64,000 bases of DNA from Halichondria panicea (GCF_963675165.1 NC_087391.1:230001-294000); one strand, 5' to 3'; numbered from the stretch's first letter, positions 44,931-58,323 are shown. The notes: generated by a model from the letters alone, not told the origin. Made by a program: numbers and translations.

Positions 44931-45318
44931 CTCTCTTAATGACATTAATATACATATAATTTTATATACGTTGTGTTCTTACGTTATATTTCCCATGCAT
45001 TATATTACCCTGTCCCATCCCACTGTTTTATATTGAACAAGTTGATTGACCATTTATAATAATCAGTAATATGATAAGACTATAATAGACGTATGTACAA
45101 CAGCGTAACAGCAATATACAAAACACAACATTAACATAGAGAGTGTTTGAGAGTGTTTGTATACAAACAACATTCTAACAACGTAAGATAAGAACTCTGT
45201 CAGAGGCTTCAGTGAATGATCTCTGACACCGTGACGTACGTATTAATACATGATATTGCACGACCTTGATAAGTGAATGAGTGTGTGTGTGTGTGTGCTA
45301 TAGTTGATCCTAGTAGAG
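44931..45318. other. 388-bp tail-to-tail region
   Basis: Between MacroD-like B and the MIDEAS/TRERF1-like gene; expected to hold both 3' UTRs. AT-rich with a short GT run at ~45280. Nothing else is recognised. Confidence 0.5.
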
Positions 45319-45916
45319 TCAGTTTTGCTTGACAATGTGCGACTTCATGTGAGCACTGCGACTCTTCACTTTAGTGAACACCCTGCATACAAGGAATGGT
45401 AGAGCCTGTTAAACACCGCCCACTACACATAACACACAGTGCACACAAGGAATGGTGGAGCCTGTTAAACACCGCCCACTACACATAACACACAGTGCAC
45501 ACAAGGAATGGTGGAGCCTGTTAAACACCGCCCACTACACATAACACACAGTGCACACAAGGAATGGTGAGCCTGTTAAACACCGCCCACTACACATAAC
45601 ACACAGTGCACACAAGGAATGGTCGAGCCTGTTAAACACCGCCCACTACACATAACACACAGTGCACACAAGAAATGGTAGAGCCTGTTAAACACACATA
45701 CACATCTCTCAGAGTAGAGCATAAAGGATGTAACCAATTAATGTTGTGTGGAAATGGAGGCCAATACCACATTGATAAGATGAGACAGAGTATTCGTATA
45801 ATTATAGCCAAGTGTACACACATCTCTCAGAGTAGGGCATAAAATTAAATCAATCAGAATAAGCTGACTGTGCAGAATTAGAGACCACTAATATACGAGA
45901 TGAAACATTTTGACCA

Positions 45917-45966
<50 letters not shown>

Positions 45967-47380
45967 ACCTTCCGCAGCGATTGCAAGGATAGAAACCGTC
46001 CCTCTCCCCGGGACTGGCACTCGACAGCTTCTTCCTAACGCCTGGAGAGCGGCTCTTAGGGGAGGGCTTTGGAGAGGGGGTGTGGTAGCTCATCCCCTTA
46101 GCGGGGCTACGAGGCCGAGGGAGCTCTAACAAAGCCTTGGCCAACTCTAGTTGTTGCTGCGAGCGTGGTTCTGTTACCTTGCCAGAAGGTCTTCCTTGAG
46201 GTTGGTGTGTGTACGCAGCATTGAAGGTGGCATGATGCAATGCAGAGGCTCTACTTGGCATACCAGGGGCAAAGGGTTTAGGGTAGAAACTGTCGAAGGG
46301 TACAAAGGTCAGTACAGCACTAATATAAGAAGGAGGGGCTTACCTTCCACCGTGGACCCTGATGTGTCCGTTGAGAGCAAATATAGACGTGAATATCTGA
46401 AGAGGAACGGAAGTGGCGTTAGTCTCACACTATAGCTACACAGTATTTTCCATAATTATAGCGGGTAATGTACGTGGTAAAAAATTCGTTTTACTCAAAT
46501 GACTTTATTACGTGCACTGCATTGCATGTGTTCTGGTAAACCACGCCTAGGTTTTCGTGGGGAACATTTTTGTCGAGGTCAGCTTGCCCACAAATTTTTT
46601 ACCCCACAAAAAATTACCCGCTACATGTATATGATATTCAGAATTGTTGTACAATGTACTTAACATTGCACATGTATGAATTAGTACGTTGTTATTCCTA
46701 GATATAATTACGGCAGCTTACCTGATTGCAGCCGGGGTACTTGCACTTGTACTGATGCTGTGATTGCCCCGGTGGCTGGGAGGTGTGTGGGGCGTACACT
46801 ATAGGTAGGTGCTCAAAATCTGGCTCCAGGACACGACCTTTTCCACCTTTGACCTCATACGGTTCTTGTTTAATATTCTTCTTAATTATATGTGAAAAAG
46901 GCGGAGTTTCGTGGTCACCTGACGCCTCGGAACTGGATGACCGTAACTCTCCCACCTCATCGTCCGATAATATCTGCAGGGGAAGATATAAAGAACGAGA
47001 GGATAATGAATGAATGACGTTACCTCCTCACTGAAGTGTCGACTCCTCCCACGATATTCATCACTACAGTACTTCTTCCAAGTGTAGTAATACTCGATCA
47101 TCTCCGGCATACTCTTACTATCAACCTGAAGTAAATAAAATAATAATAATAAAAAATAAAAAAATAAAAAATTATTAGTGAGATGAGACACACTACACTC
47201 ACAGCGCTCTTGAGGAGATGGAATTGTTTTCGGTGGACCCTCCAAGCTCTTCTGAACTGTTGCCTCTCCCGAGCTGACCATCGCCCTGACCCACAGTAGT
47301 TATAGTTGGCCATTGAGTGGGACGTCGGGAACACTGTCTTACCAGCCAGCAGGCAACGAACAGCCTCCTATAGTGTGTGT

Positions 47381-47444
<64 letters not shown>

Positions 47445-50400
47445 GTGTGTGTGGGGGGGTCAGTAACGAGAAAACACACTGTATAGAAGGTATAAAATTT
47501 ATGCTCACAGTACCTTGACTGATCCTCCCAGCTGATAAAGGAGGTGCAGAGCCAGCTCCTTGTTCCTGCCAGAGTGTAGCACAGCAGGAGAGCAGGCTAT
47601 CTCCAGGTAGCCATCGATGGTGGCCTCATCCTCTGGAGTGAGGTCTTCAATCACCTGCCATACTTTGACAGCTTTTGGATCTCCAGCCAACGCAGTACTG
47701 TTAGACTCTGGGGGATACACAGATAATACATTGCATGGGACTGTGTCTAGTGTAGCATCTTTGAACGGCCATAACTCGTGTAGCAATGTTCTAATTTCAC
47801 TGATTTTCTGAAAGCTTAAAAGGAGCTCTTTTAAACGGGATGCTTAAATCTCAAATTTGCAACATGGTCAAATTTCTCATGTTTGACAAATAACCATGGG
47901 CTATAGCCCAATTTATGCCAAAAATGGGTCAAAAAATGATTGAACATACCAACTGAAAGAGTCTTTTAGGCTTTCAGAAAACCACAAAATCATTGAAATT
48001 GGGTCACCAGAACTAAAGTTATGGCCGTTCAAAAAGTTGAGTTTTGGCACTTACATGTAAATTGCATATTATACCATAAAATAACTTTACACATATTGCC
48101 ATACTTGGCTATTGACATGTATACGAACAAGTACATGATGTAATATACCAATGTTTCTCTATTGACCACTGTAGAGCCACTCACCACTGCAGGGTGGCAG
48201 ATCTGCCTGGAAGTCCCTCCCCACGTTAATCCTCGGCTCATTGTAGGTCTCCTCTGACTCGGAGAGAGGATGACCATCGCTGCTACGTCGACTGCTCCAA
48301 TGGGACATGATACGACACGGAGTACCGGGGGCTGGTCCAGCACTACCAGAGAGCATACTCAGAGAACGTGAGGGGCTCAGGATGGGAGGGGGCGTGTAAG
48401 GGGGTGTGTTACCAAGTCGTAGCTTGTCTCGATCGATAATAGGAGTGGACTGAGTCTGAGGTATTGTGATATTCTTGGGTCGATGACGTCCGTTTTCATC
48501 CAGCTCCCCCTCCTCTGTGGGGGGTCCCTTGCTGGCCCCACCCTTCCCCTCCATACTATCCAGTAACTCAGCGGCCCGACAGAGATCATCCAGAGTGCCG
48601 TTACGTCCTCCTGCCCCTGAGGGTGTGTCCCCCTCCTCTCGCTCAACCTTATCGAATGTGAACACACTGGGAGCTCTTGGCACAGGTAGTGGAGTGAGAT
48701 TGCCTCCGCCTTTCTTCTTAGACTCGTCTGAGGTTCGACGGACCTTGCTGCTGCTCTTAGCTGACGTAGGAGTGGGGGAGCAAGACCGTGAGTTGGAGCG
48801 AGACCGTTTATTGTTGCTCGATGCTTTAGGCTTCTTGTTGCTCGGTTTCTCCTCAGTTGCCTTGTTGTTAGTGGTGGTGGTGGGTTTTCCTCCCATACTC
48901 AGAGGAGCATGCTTCACGTTGTACTCAGGAGCGGTGTACGGCTGGAGAGGCGACTATTAACATTAATAATAATAATAACACTAGTTCAATAATGGATAGA
49001 GTCAACAAAAAATACGTAGGAAGCACCAACTGGAAAGGTTTCTCTACAGAAATTCCACAGCCATACAGATTATAACTGTATGCATGTTTCTGTAGGCTCT
49101 CTACATGTACAATATGCACACCTTTTTGGTCCAATCAAATCCTCCGTGTAATCTCATGTGACCATTGAGGGCTTTGTTGTTCTTGAACATGCGACCACAC
49201 TCTGGACACTCGACAGGACGAGAGTTACTACAAGGGAGGGGAACACACAATCAATTATAGCCACTGTGACACGTCGTTATAATGAATGGTGAGTGTGGTT
49301 GCACTTACGCCTCATCGTGTGTAGGTTGTGGATGCTGTGCATGCTGAGGCTTGTGCTCCTGTGTGTGTGGTGTGGGCGGATGTGAGAGTATGAGTGGGCG
49401 GGTGTGAGAGGTCAATCACTGAACACACAGTTACCATGTAGCTATAATAATACACATAATTATGCACACAACTCTCTTACTGGTGCCCACTCCATATATG
49501 GCATTCCCGTGTGATCCAATCTCACGGCTAGGTGGGGGTGGGCGTGATGGTATGGTCCCTGGGGGTGTGGCATCGGATGGTAACCTGCCATAGGAGGCAT
49601 GGGACGATAGGCGTGGCTCAGGGGGTGTGGCATCTCTACACAAGGAGAAGTTACATGTTCACACAATTGATGTACATGTATATGAAAGGATTTTTACACT
49701 GTATAGTTTTGTACGGCACATGTACATGTATGCACACAACTGTATGTGCTCTTGTTAACACAGAAACCAACATGTTAATACATGTATGCAGGAAATAAAT
49801 GCCTCACAGAGATAGCTATAGTTGTGTTGTCCAGGGGAAGTCTTCACACTAGCCATCTGAGCTACCTGACCTACCCTTATGCATACCTTGGTTTTGCATA
49901 AAATTTCTTAATAAAAAAAAATAAAAAAAATAGTTACATACCTTCAGGGGAGCCCATTCCTGGCATGTAGGGCGGCCTCATCATAGCCTGGGGGCTGATA
50001 GGACTGCCCGGGTGACCACCCTCCATGTACATAGGCCTGCCTCGATTGGTCGGTAACGGCACTGTCACTGTAGGCAGCTGAGTGGGGGGCTTGTCCAGCA
50101 CTGATACCTGTACGCCGCTGGTGGGGGTGGGGCCACTCTGTGGGGGGTAGGGGACTCCCCCATGGGGTGAGAGGTCACCTGGAGGGGGACCAAGTACTGT
50201 AGTACAAGAGATAATAGATATCGGTTCAAAAACAAATTTCAGAAATTGAACAAGTCACCAAAAAATTAACGCAAGGCTATAGTTCTGTCGAAATTGCTAT
50301 CAATCACAAAACTTGTATTTAAGCACACCATTGGAAAGGTAATTCTTGGAGCTACAAATACAAAATTGGATAATCTAAACGCAGGTTATGGGCTACCAGA

Positions 50401-53345
50401 ATAATATTGCAAAGAAATTTGTAAAATAACGCAATAATTATGCACATTCTGTCGGGAAATCATGTATGTACGTACCCATAGGTGGTCCAGGGTGGGCTGG
50501 TACGACCATTCCTGGCGGAGGGGGCATGTGATAGGGTCCGGATGGTGGGCCTCCAGGGTAGCCATAGTAGGGATGATACGAGGAGGGTCCCGGAGGGTAC
50601 ATGATGGGTGGGGGGTGAGGGTATGGGCCTGGATAATGGTATGGATGGAGGTAGCCTGTGGGAGAAGAGGTTGGGGGGAGAGGGGGAGGCTCCATAAGAC
50701 GACCATCCGGCTCTGCTGGCTTCTCTATCTCATTCTTTACTTCCTCCACTGGCGGCACTTCTTCAGCCCTAGGAATAGTTATACATAATGATGACACTGT
50801 CACACACGCCCACGCACACTCACACACACTGCACTGTGCGCCTTACTTGGTGGTTGTTGTGGTTTCCTCTACTGGTTTTCCAACATTCTCTTCCTCTTTG
50901 TTGCCTTCATTAGCAGTGTCCAGTGAGTCAGTTTTGCTGGCATCTTTTGTCTTGGACTTTGACCTTGTACGTTTGGTGGCAGGTTCGTTAGCCTCGTTAA
51001 CGATAGGGACCTCTTCCTCAGCAGCTTTTTGTGTACTCTTGCGTCTTTTGGTAGGTTCCTTTTCACTCTCTTTGTTACCTCCCTTTTTGGGCAAAGCCAC
51101 AGTCTTGAAACTTCTGTTGCCTTTCTCCTCTGCCGCTATATCAGTAGTTGGTGTGGTATCAGTGGGTGTGGTCGCATTGATATCATTCTCGGTATCTAAG
51201 TTCTCCCAGAGTGGTATTTTCTCATCATTTTGTTTGTTCTGTTTCTTTGTTGTATCAGGATTCTTCTTAGTTGGTGATTCATCAGACTTGCGTACTTTAG
51301 GTGGACGTCCTCTCTTTCTCTTGACGGGCGGAGGGGGTTCCTCTTCAGTCGTTTTAGGGGCCTCAGGTTTAGTGACAGGGGACGTGGCAAAACTCTCGCC
51401 ATCGTCTTCAATCTCAGTGTCCTCGGAGCCCCGCCCACTTGCAGTACTCCCTCGACCACGCCCACTTCTACGAGCCCCTTTCCTGCGGGATGGTGGCAGT
51501 GAAACAAATGCAGGAGCTTTCATGGTTGCAGAATTGGAGCGTGTGACGGGACTGTTCTTCAGACCCCCTCCCGTGCTGGACCCCACCTCAGGTTCAGGAC
51601 TTCCTTTCGGAGATATTTGTTCAGAATTTGCTGATCTTGCTCGAGTATGTTTCTTGCCTGTTCTCTTTATGTCAGTGTCCTTCAAGCTGCGTCTTCTGGC
51701 CAGAGGACTTTCTTTGTCCTTATCTGAGTCTTCAGACACATCTCCACCAATTGGAACTTTCTCTCCTGAGTTTAGTATCAGTGTCTTCGTGGGGGGTCCT
51801 CCTCCTCCGGTTGTTGGCCCCCTGGGTCTCTTGGTGCCCCCCTCCCCCTCCACCCCACTGCTGCTACGAGTACGAATGATCGAATAGTACTGCGGGTTAC
51901 GAGAAGACGTTTTAAACGACGAGTAGTTGTACGGTGACGATGGCTCCTCCTCTGGTGATGGTGGGGGCGACGTGGACTCATTCTCAATGGGGGCGGGGTC
52001 AACGGGTTTCGTGGGCGTGGGTTTAGTGGGGGGTTTCGTGGGTGTAGGTTTAGCAGCGGTGGGTTTCGTGGGGGTGTCCTTTTTATCTGGTCTGTGATCG
52101 GGGTAGTGTGAGAGGTGCAGGGACAGTCCCCTTTGCGTCACAAAGGTACGCCCACAGGAGCAATCAAACCTGCACACACACACACACACAGGAGAATAGA
52201 TTACAGATGATGATAACACAGGTAGTGTGGTTTAATCAAAATACACCACGCATGCATGCATCGATGCTACTTACTGTTTGACTGGTTCTGATCCACCATT
52301 GCTGCCTGCAGTGTGTGTGTGTGTGTGTGTGTGGTGAGAGGTTAGTTGCTGGAGCAAGTGTTTGCACACTAGGATATGCTAGACTACACAAGCAGAGCAC
52401 ACACTGGAACAAAAAGGCTACACACGCATCAATATAATGTGGTTAATAATTCTAACAATCTATATACAATGCACCACAAGAACTTTCAAAATGGAAAGCC
52501 ACCCTGTATGATAAGGCAACACCGTGTCTACCTGTAGTGGCTTTGTTGTCCTCTGCATCATCAACCAGTTTGCCTGGGGGCAATGAGAACAACCATCTGA
52601 TAAAGTACTGTGCACAGCAGTAACATTTCACACTGCAACTAAAACCATCCAGCAGGTCTAGCAACCTCTTCACAGTATGTAGCTGGGAATGCACAGCATC
52701 TGGAATGTGTAGCTGAGCATGCACAAGGCTTCCTTATCAGGTAGGTAGACCAACAGCTAGCTAGCTGCAAACACCAAGCTCAGCTCTATCAAGCACTAGT
52801 CATTAGCTACCATGGATTGGCTCCACAAAATATTTATTGAATGGACTCCATTATTAGATAGAGGTGAAAATTATCCCACAAGAAGAGTTGATTTATGGTT
52901 GTTAAAAATTCACAGTCCAAGCTTTTGATGCCACATACATCCCCAATGCAATGTTGACTCTTATGCACTAACAAAAACACCGAAAATGAAAGAGGATTAT
53001 GACTGAGTTTCTAGCAAGCAAATTGACAATGACACACACACAAAGAGCTATCATACATGTCCTGATCATGGAACAATGATTAACTGCACTGCTTGCTAAG
53101 ACAAGCAATGAATCTACTTAGAGCTGAGCTATTATTTGGAGGCATATAACAACCTCCTCACCTTGTGAGCTGGTGGACTTGTCTTTCTCTAAGCTCTTCC
53201 GTTTATCTGTCTCCAGTTGATTCTCCAGAGGCTCATCTTTGCTTTGCTTCTTGCTGGCAGCTGGTGGCTCACTGTGGCAGTCACTGTCGGTAGAACCACT
53301 AGCAGCTAGTGAGTCTCCCTTGAGAGTGGTTCGACAGTTAGCCAT
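45319..53345 (-). CDS. ELM2-SANT zinc-finger corepressor, MIDEAS/TRERF1/ZNF541 family
   Basis: Nuclear scaffold of the mitotic histone deacetylase complex family. Seventeen coding exons, 1448 residues: 53345-53162, 52573-52532, 52305-52275, 52169-50847, 50768-50476, 50196-49942, 49635-49481, 49358-49309, 49227-49122, 48941-48185, 47707-47514, 47367-47203, 47125-47024, 46973-46722, 46396-46344, 46289-45969, 45382-45319. Finger 1 (~86-110) is atypical (FDCSCGRTF, C-x-C); finger 2 ~781-802 (VECPECGRMF...HMRLH). Between them lie a Lys/Ser/Thr-rich tract with an AT-hook-like KRKRGRPPK and a Pro/Tyr/His-rich segment. ELM2 ~1047-1145 (EPRINVGRDFQADLPPCS); SANT ~1155-1205 (GRWSARERQQFRRAW...IEYYYTWKKY). 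Finger 3 ~1292-1318 (YKCKYPGCNQIF); finger 4 at the C terminus (FYPCNRCGRVF...HMKSHI), where TRERF1 also has one. A noncoding first exon probably ends at 53717, spliced to 53378. Confidence 0.9.
45393..45697. repeat. 56-bp minisatellite in the last MIDEAS-like intron, ~5.5 units
   Basis: Unit starting GGAATGGTGGAGCCTGTTAA and ending CACAGTGCACACAA, at 45393, 45449, 45505, 45561, 45616 and a partial at ~45672. The array starts about ten bases from the acceptor of the last exon (AG at 45384-45383), so the branch-point region is within it. Confidence 0.9.
46457..46628. mobile_element. MITE-like element in a MIDEAS-like intron
   Basis: Ends TATAGCGGGTAATG...GTGGTAAAAAATTCG and AATTTTTTACCCCAC...AAAATTACCCGCTA are inverted. 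The interior TGCACTGCATTGCATGTGTTCTGGTAAACC matches the element at 13715. It makes up about half of the intron between exons 14 and 15. Confidence 0.7.
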
Positions 53346-54352
53346 TATGTGCTCGACTATACAGTGAGGATCGTGTGGCTGCAATGGAAGAGAGCTCAGT
53401 GGAGTGAGGCCCAGGATGACCACGTACCGTGGGATGCACGTAACAATACATTCTTCAGCAAAAATGTCAGCTAGCTAGCTAGCTATTAACATATAGCACC
53501 CCAATGACTTGCAAAGCTCAACCCAAGCTATAGCACACATCCTTATAGCTTAGTTCCAAGTCTACTAATGTTTTAGTACATCAATACATGAATTTTATAA
53601 TGACATGTACAAAGCGTGTAGCTAGCTTGCTGACCTCAGCCAGCTAGCTAGCTCACGTAGCTAGCTCAATAATTGTCACAAACAGCAAGAATTTGCACAT
53701 ACAAACAGGCACTTACCCTGGTCCGTAGCGTGTAGCACCTTCTGCAGACCTTTGCAGAGCTTTGTGAGGCCTTCTGACAGCTGGGAACAATGGAACACGG
53801 CCGTGCTGTAGCAGAACGAGCCTAGCTGAGCTACCTTGTGGCAGTGTGTATAGCTTCCTTATCGGTTATGTCTTGTGGTTTTCCGGTATATAACGTTACG
53901 TCATGTAATAGCTGGAGCTAGCTGAGCCTCAGCTGAGCTAGCTCCTGCAGCAGCTATATAAATATAGCTAACCAAGTGCTGCATATCACATAACAGTGTC
54001 ATGCAGCTAGCTATGCCTTCATGCAAGCTGCCCATGATATCAAAAACCTCCATGCAGTAGCATCTACTCAACATGTAGACTGTACCATTCTACTAGACTA
54101 GAACATGTTGCCCAGCTAGGCTAGCTAGCTGGCATGAACCCTGAAATCCCATCCAAATAATTATCTCAAAGTTAAAGACGTAGACAAATTTTTTTCGTTA
54201 AAGTAAGTGAGAGTAATTGCTGAATAAAAAGCAAGCAAATGAACAACACCGCTACACAGAATACAACAATTGTGCTAAGAAATTAAATAGTTACTCTGTA
54301 TAATTAGAACACACACATACACTGTACATGGTTCAAGACATGTCTGGAAAAG
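53346..54352. other. 1.0-kb region upstream of the MIDEAS-like gene
   Basis: Lies between the MIDEAS-like ATG and the stop of PP2A-B56 (same strand). It likely holds the noncoding first exon (donor boundary 53717/53716, GTAAGTGCC) and promoter. Many AGCTAGCTAGCT runs occur. No protein gene is seen. Confidence 0.5.
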
Positions 54353-56845
54353 TTAGGCCATCTCGCTATTGTGGCTAGAATTGTCAGGAGGGGGCGTGGC
54401 ATTCAGGGTGGAGTTAGTGTTCTTATGGTCGTGCTCAAACTTGAGAGCATCCAATTTCTTCCAAAGCTCTTCTCTGTTTGTCTCCAGATCTTTCTCTCTG
54501 GAGGGGGAGGGGGAGGGGGTACGAGTAAGGGGGGTATGGATAGGGGGGGGGGGCAGAATAACTATGCTATGGTGATTTAGAAACACAGTGGATAATTATC
54601 ACAACTACATAATATACAAGATAATTAAGCGAAATATTCACAATAATTAATATCTCACTTTTGTTTGTCAAGCTTGTAGGAGTTTGTGAGATCATCAAAC
54701 AGTTTAGTATTCATTTGCATCATGGTCTTGAGGACGTTGTACACTAGGGCCACAATGGTCCTGTACATACGATTAATGGTGGACAGGTTAGGGAGGCAAC
54801 TCCACCAGCACACTTACTTGTTCCAGTGTTCCCTTGAGATACGGTAGAGGGCGTCAAACATAATGGGAAGGACCACCTCGGAGTTCTCCTCCATTAGGCT
54901 CACGACATACTCATTGTTCCAGAAGTACAGTGCTCTCTCAGCCACCTGCACGAACAAACACACACACGTAATAAATAAACTCACAACAGATTAAACACTC
55001 GCCTGAAAGTGGGGGCTGGAGATACACTTGGAGAGATGTTTGAAGAGGATCTCCTGTACTAGCACAAACTGAGCTGGGTCAATGATGTCCAGTATCTCCT
55101 CCAGCTCTCCCAAGAACATAACCTCTTTAGGGGAGTTGGTTTTGGGCCAGAATTTAAGCAGGCTGCTCACAACCTACACACACACACACACAGTGGGCAT
55201 ATTAATGATAATAAGATGAGACTTTCCCCCTATAATTATTATGGCTGTATTAGTGGCCCCACCTGCACTGTCAGCTCTGGGTCCTTCTCAATGAACTGCA
55301 CCACACAGTAGGCCAACTGGGCCTGGTACTGGTTGAGGGTCTTGGTGGTGTGGAGAGGGAGGAGCACCTTGGCAAGGAACTGCCGATGCTCTGGCTTCAG
55401 GGGGAGGGCAAAGCCATTGATGATGCTTCCCAGTATCTCCAGAAGCTCAGCCACACCGTTGAACTTCTCTGTCTCATAAATGAATCTGGTGGATTAACAA
55501 ACAGCAAGCAATGACTATCAATGATGACATAACCTAGGAATGCTGGAATAATTAATGCTACAGTATGTACATGTTCAGCTCATGTTGACTTGAAACAGGG
55601 GCCAATAAAAACATCCATAAAAGTGATAACTATATAGAACATGAAGAGTATCACACACACGCACACAGAGCGTGGTTTATGTCAAGTCACCCAGTATTTT
55701 TGAAGTATAGTGGCTTTTTTCAATTCAACATAAATTTTCCTATTTTTTTTTTAGCTATCTCACCTTAGAAAGATGTGGTTGATCTGTCGTCTGATGTAGG
55801 CCCTTAATCCGAGGAACTTGCCGTAGATTCTGTGCAGGATTGTCTTGAGGAAGTCCCTCTCCCTCGGGTCTTCACTATCAAACAGTTCCAACACTTTAAG
55901 CACAAACGATTGGTCGACGTGCCTCTTGGCTTGTGAGGCTTGGAGGTCAGGGTTCTCCAGGAATCGCAGGAAAAAAGCATACACTAGCTGTGGGGGGTAT
56001 GGATTAGCGTACACTATGTGGTGAGGGGGCATACCTCGAGGTGGGGCCATGTGGCCTCCAGTGGAGGCTCGTCCTCGTCAGGGTCAAAGTCCGGATTGTT
56101 GATCGGAGGGAGAGTCCGAAAAGCATTCATACGAAACTGTAAGGATACAATTAAGTATTATTTCCTGTCTATAGTGAACAGTTCCTGTTTAACTGACCAT
56201 GCGCACGACCTCAGGATAGATGGGTTCTGAGAGAACTCCTTTGTAGTTGGAGACATAGTCCAACACTTCATTAAGAGCTGCCCTCTTGATCTCCTTGGCT
56301 CGAAGATCAGACATCGGGTCAGAGAAATCGAAAATATAGCAGCACTGCTCAATCTTGCGAATGAATAGAGCAGTTCTCTCCTCAGGGGAAGCATCTGTGT
56401 GAGGTGAGGGGGTGTGTGTGAGGGTGTGTGTGTGTGAGGGGGTGGGGGTGTGAGGTGAGGGTGTGTGTGTGAGGGGGTGGGTGTGAGGTGAGGGGGAGGG
56501 TGTCAAACACACCTTAACTAGTTAGAGCTTGGAGGTAATAACAAGATGCTGTGGGAATGTAGTAGCACTTTGATACAAAGGGATAGTCGTGAACACAAGG
56601 CTACAAGTGCAAACATGCAGCATGCCAGATACTAACAAAGGATCAACACCCACAGTAGGCCTTAAATTGACCTCATCTCTAAAACTTGTTCTCAATAAAC
56701 AAACAATGTCACAAATCGTTGGGTATTGGGAAACTCTCTCTTCATTACTAATTACGTGGCACCCACCATTCTGATAGAGCACAGTAATTACTGCAATGCT
56801 TCCTACACACACACACACACACACACAGACACAGACACAGACACA

Positions 56846-56891
<46 letters not shown>

Positions 56892-57311
56892 AGGTAGAGG
56901 GTTCACGTACCTTTGAGCAGAGGGAGGGGCTTGTAATCAGGGGGTGGTTGTTGGGGGTTGAAACGAGATGAGCTTTGTGTAAAATGTTTCTTGGGGAACC
57001 GAGATATCTTTCTTGTGAAGGGATCAGGCACTCCTAGCTGACTCCTCGTTGATGAGCCCGGGGTAATCTGGGGGGTACCCAATCTCTTACCCCCAGACGG
57101 GGGGGACCATGGAGGGGGATGTTTAGGAGGAGTGGTTTTCTCCTATAGGGGTGGAAACGTACTATACATGACCACAGACACTCTCTACTCACTATATTCT
57201 CACAACACGGCAATCTATGTATTACGATATTCTTACAGCATTATTTTCTTAACAGTACGGGTACTTTATACGAACTTGAGGTGGGCTGGTGGTGGGAGCC
57301 TTTGGGTCCAT
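54353..57311 (-). CDS. PPP2R5: PP2A regulatory subunit B56 (PPP2R5 family)
   Basis: Substrate-selecting B'/B56 subunit of protein phosphatase 2A; it binds LxxIxE-type peptides. Ten exons, 519 residues: 57311-57276, 57142-56911, 56394-56198, 56136-56035, 55987-55764, 55485-55263, 55173-55003, 54945-54818, 54760-54659, 54497-54353. After a basic Pro/Ser-rich N terminus comes the HEAT-like body: [74 protein letters not shown]. The C terminus is hydrophilic ([18 protein letters not shown]). Intron 7 uses a GC donor (CAG|GCGAGT), supported because HFQ|VAERA is invariant in the family. The first exon (12 codons, donor CAA|GTTCGT) is the least certain part. It shares a 195-bp divergent promoter region with GINS1. 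Paralogue (alpha to epsilon) not assigned. Confidence 0.94.
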
Positions 57312-57506
57312 AGCCTTGTCTCTTTATTGTTTTGACTTTCCACACAGGTCTTGGGATCTGGTAATACTGTAAACTGGTACTGGTAGTTCCCTCAGCCTTT
57401 CTTGTGAGGCAGTAATCCTTCAGAGAGCAAAGAAGCTACAAATACCATAAAACATACAAAACTAGACACACCTACTAATGACTCTAATTGTAGCCCACCA
57501 ACAAAC

Positions 57507-58082
57507 ATGTTTGGAGAGAAGGCCCTGGAGTTGCTGCGCGAGTTGCGACGATGCAGAGAAGGAACGCTGCCACCTTACAATGAGGACACCATTAGACAGA
57601 TCATTGAGGAGATGCAGGCGCTGTTTGAACAGAACCAGTTGGAAGTGCGAGCCACCACGGATGGTGAGCAAGGTCTTGTCTCTGGTATACAACTACGACA
57701 TGCTTGCCTTGAGAGAAATCACAGATGTCTCTTGGCGTACGTCTATAATAGGATGACCAAGATACGGGACTATCGCTGGGAGGTGGGAAGTGTGCTGCCT
57801 CCAGAGTTTAAGCTATGTCTGTGTGAACAAGAGGTGCAGTGGTTCAACCGTTACAATCGTTCATTGGCCAACTACATGAGGAAGATCAAAGGACTTGATC
57901 TCACGCAGTACATGCAACCACCAAAGAGCTCGTATATAGAGGTCCGATGTCTGACTGACTATGGAGAATTTGAGACAGAGGATGGGACGATCATACAACT
58001 GAGAGTGGGGAGTCAACACTATCTCCTTCGATCTCAGTGTGAACACCTCATCAAGCAAGGGACACTGGAACACATCAGTTAG
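57507..58082 (+). CDS. GINS1: DNA replication complex GINS subunit PSF1
   Basis: Subunit of the GINS tetramer, part of the CMG helicase that unwinds DNA at replication forks. It is a single uninterrupted exon of 191 residues (human 196), unusual among its intron-rich neighbours. The start MFGEKALELLRELRR matches the family start. RCLLAYVYNRMTKIRDYRWE is the strongly conserved A-domain helix, and the C-terminal B domain ends YLLRSQCEHLIKQGTLEHI, close to vertebrate PSF1. All expected parts are present, so this is probably a functional single-exon gene. An intronless retrocopy cannot be ruled out from this window, but it has intact ends, no visible poly(A) remnant and a head-to-head partner. 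Confidence 0.96.
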   Translation: MFGEKALELLRELRRCREGTLPPYNEDTIRQIIEEMQALFEQNQLEVRATTDGEQGLVSGIQLRHACLERNHRCLLAYVYNRMTKIRDYRWEVGSVLPPEFKLCLCEQEVQWFNRYNRSLANYMRKIKGLDLTQYMQPPKSSYIEVRCLTDYGEFETEDGTIIQLRVGSQHYLLRSQCEHLIKQGTLEHIS

Positions 58083-58323
58083 TTAGTTTAATAGCTGTAT
58101 TATAGTTTATATCATTCTGTTTGTGTGTTCATGGCATTTGTTTTTGACAGAGCATATATAATTATTCGTATTCATATTCAACGGGAAAGTATAAAGATGC
58201 ATGTAGTAGTAGGTAATAACAAGGCAACAGACTCGTGACACTCTCAGCCATGCACGTGATAAGAAATAAGTTACATAACTAAAGGACAGTTCCAGTCATG
58301 TGCAGTATAGTAGGAGGGGCTGT

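Noticed and set aside
50658-51887. 409-residue open frame on the plus strand
   Set aside because: It is antisense to the large MIDEAS-like exon at 52169-50847, whose sense frame is supported by zinc finger, splice sites and phase. Ser/Leu-rich content is the shadow of a Lys/Thr/Ser-rich exon.
57507-58082. GINS1 as a retrocopy
   Set aside because: Intronless, but complete, with family-typical ends, no poly(A) trace or target-site duplication and a head-to-head partner; I treat it as the true gene, though an intron-bearing copy elsewhere would reopen the question.
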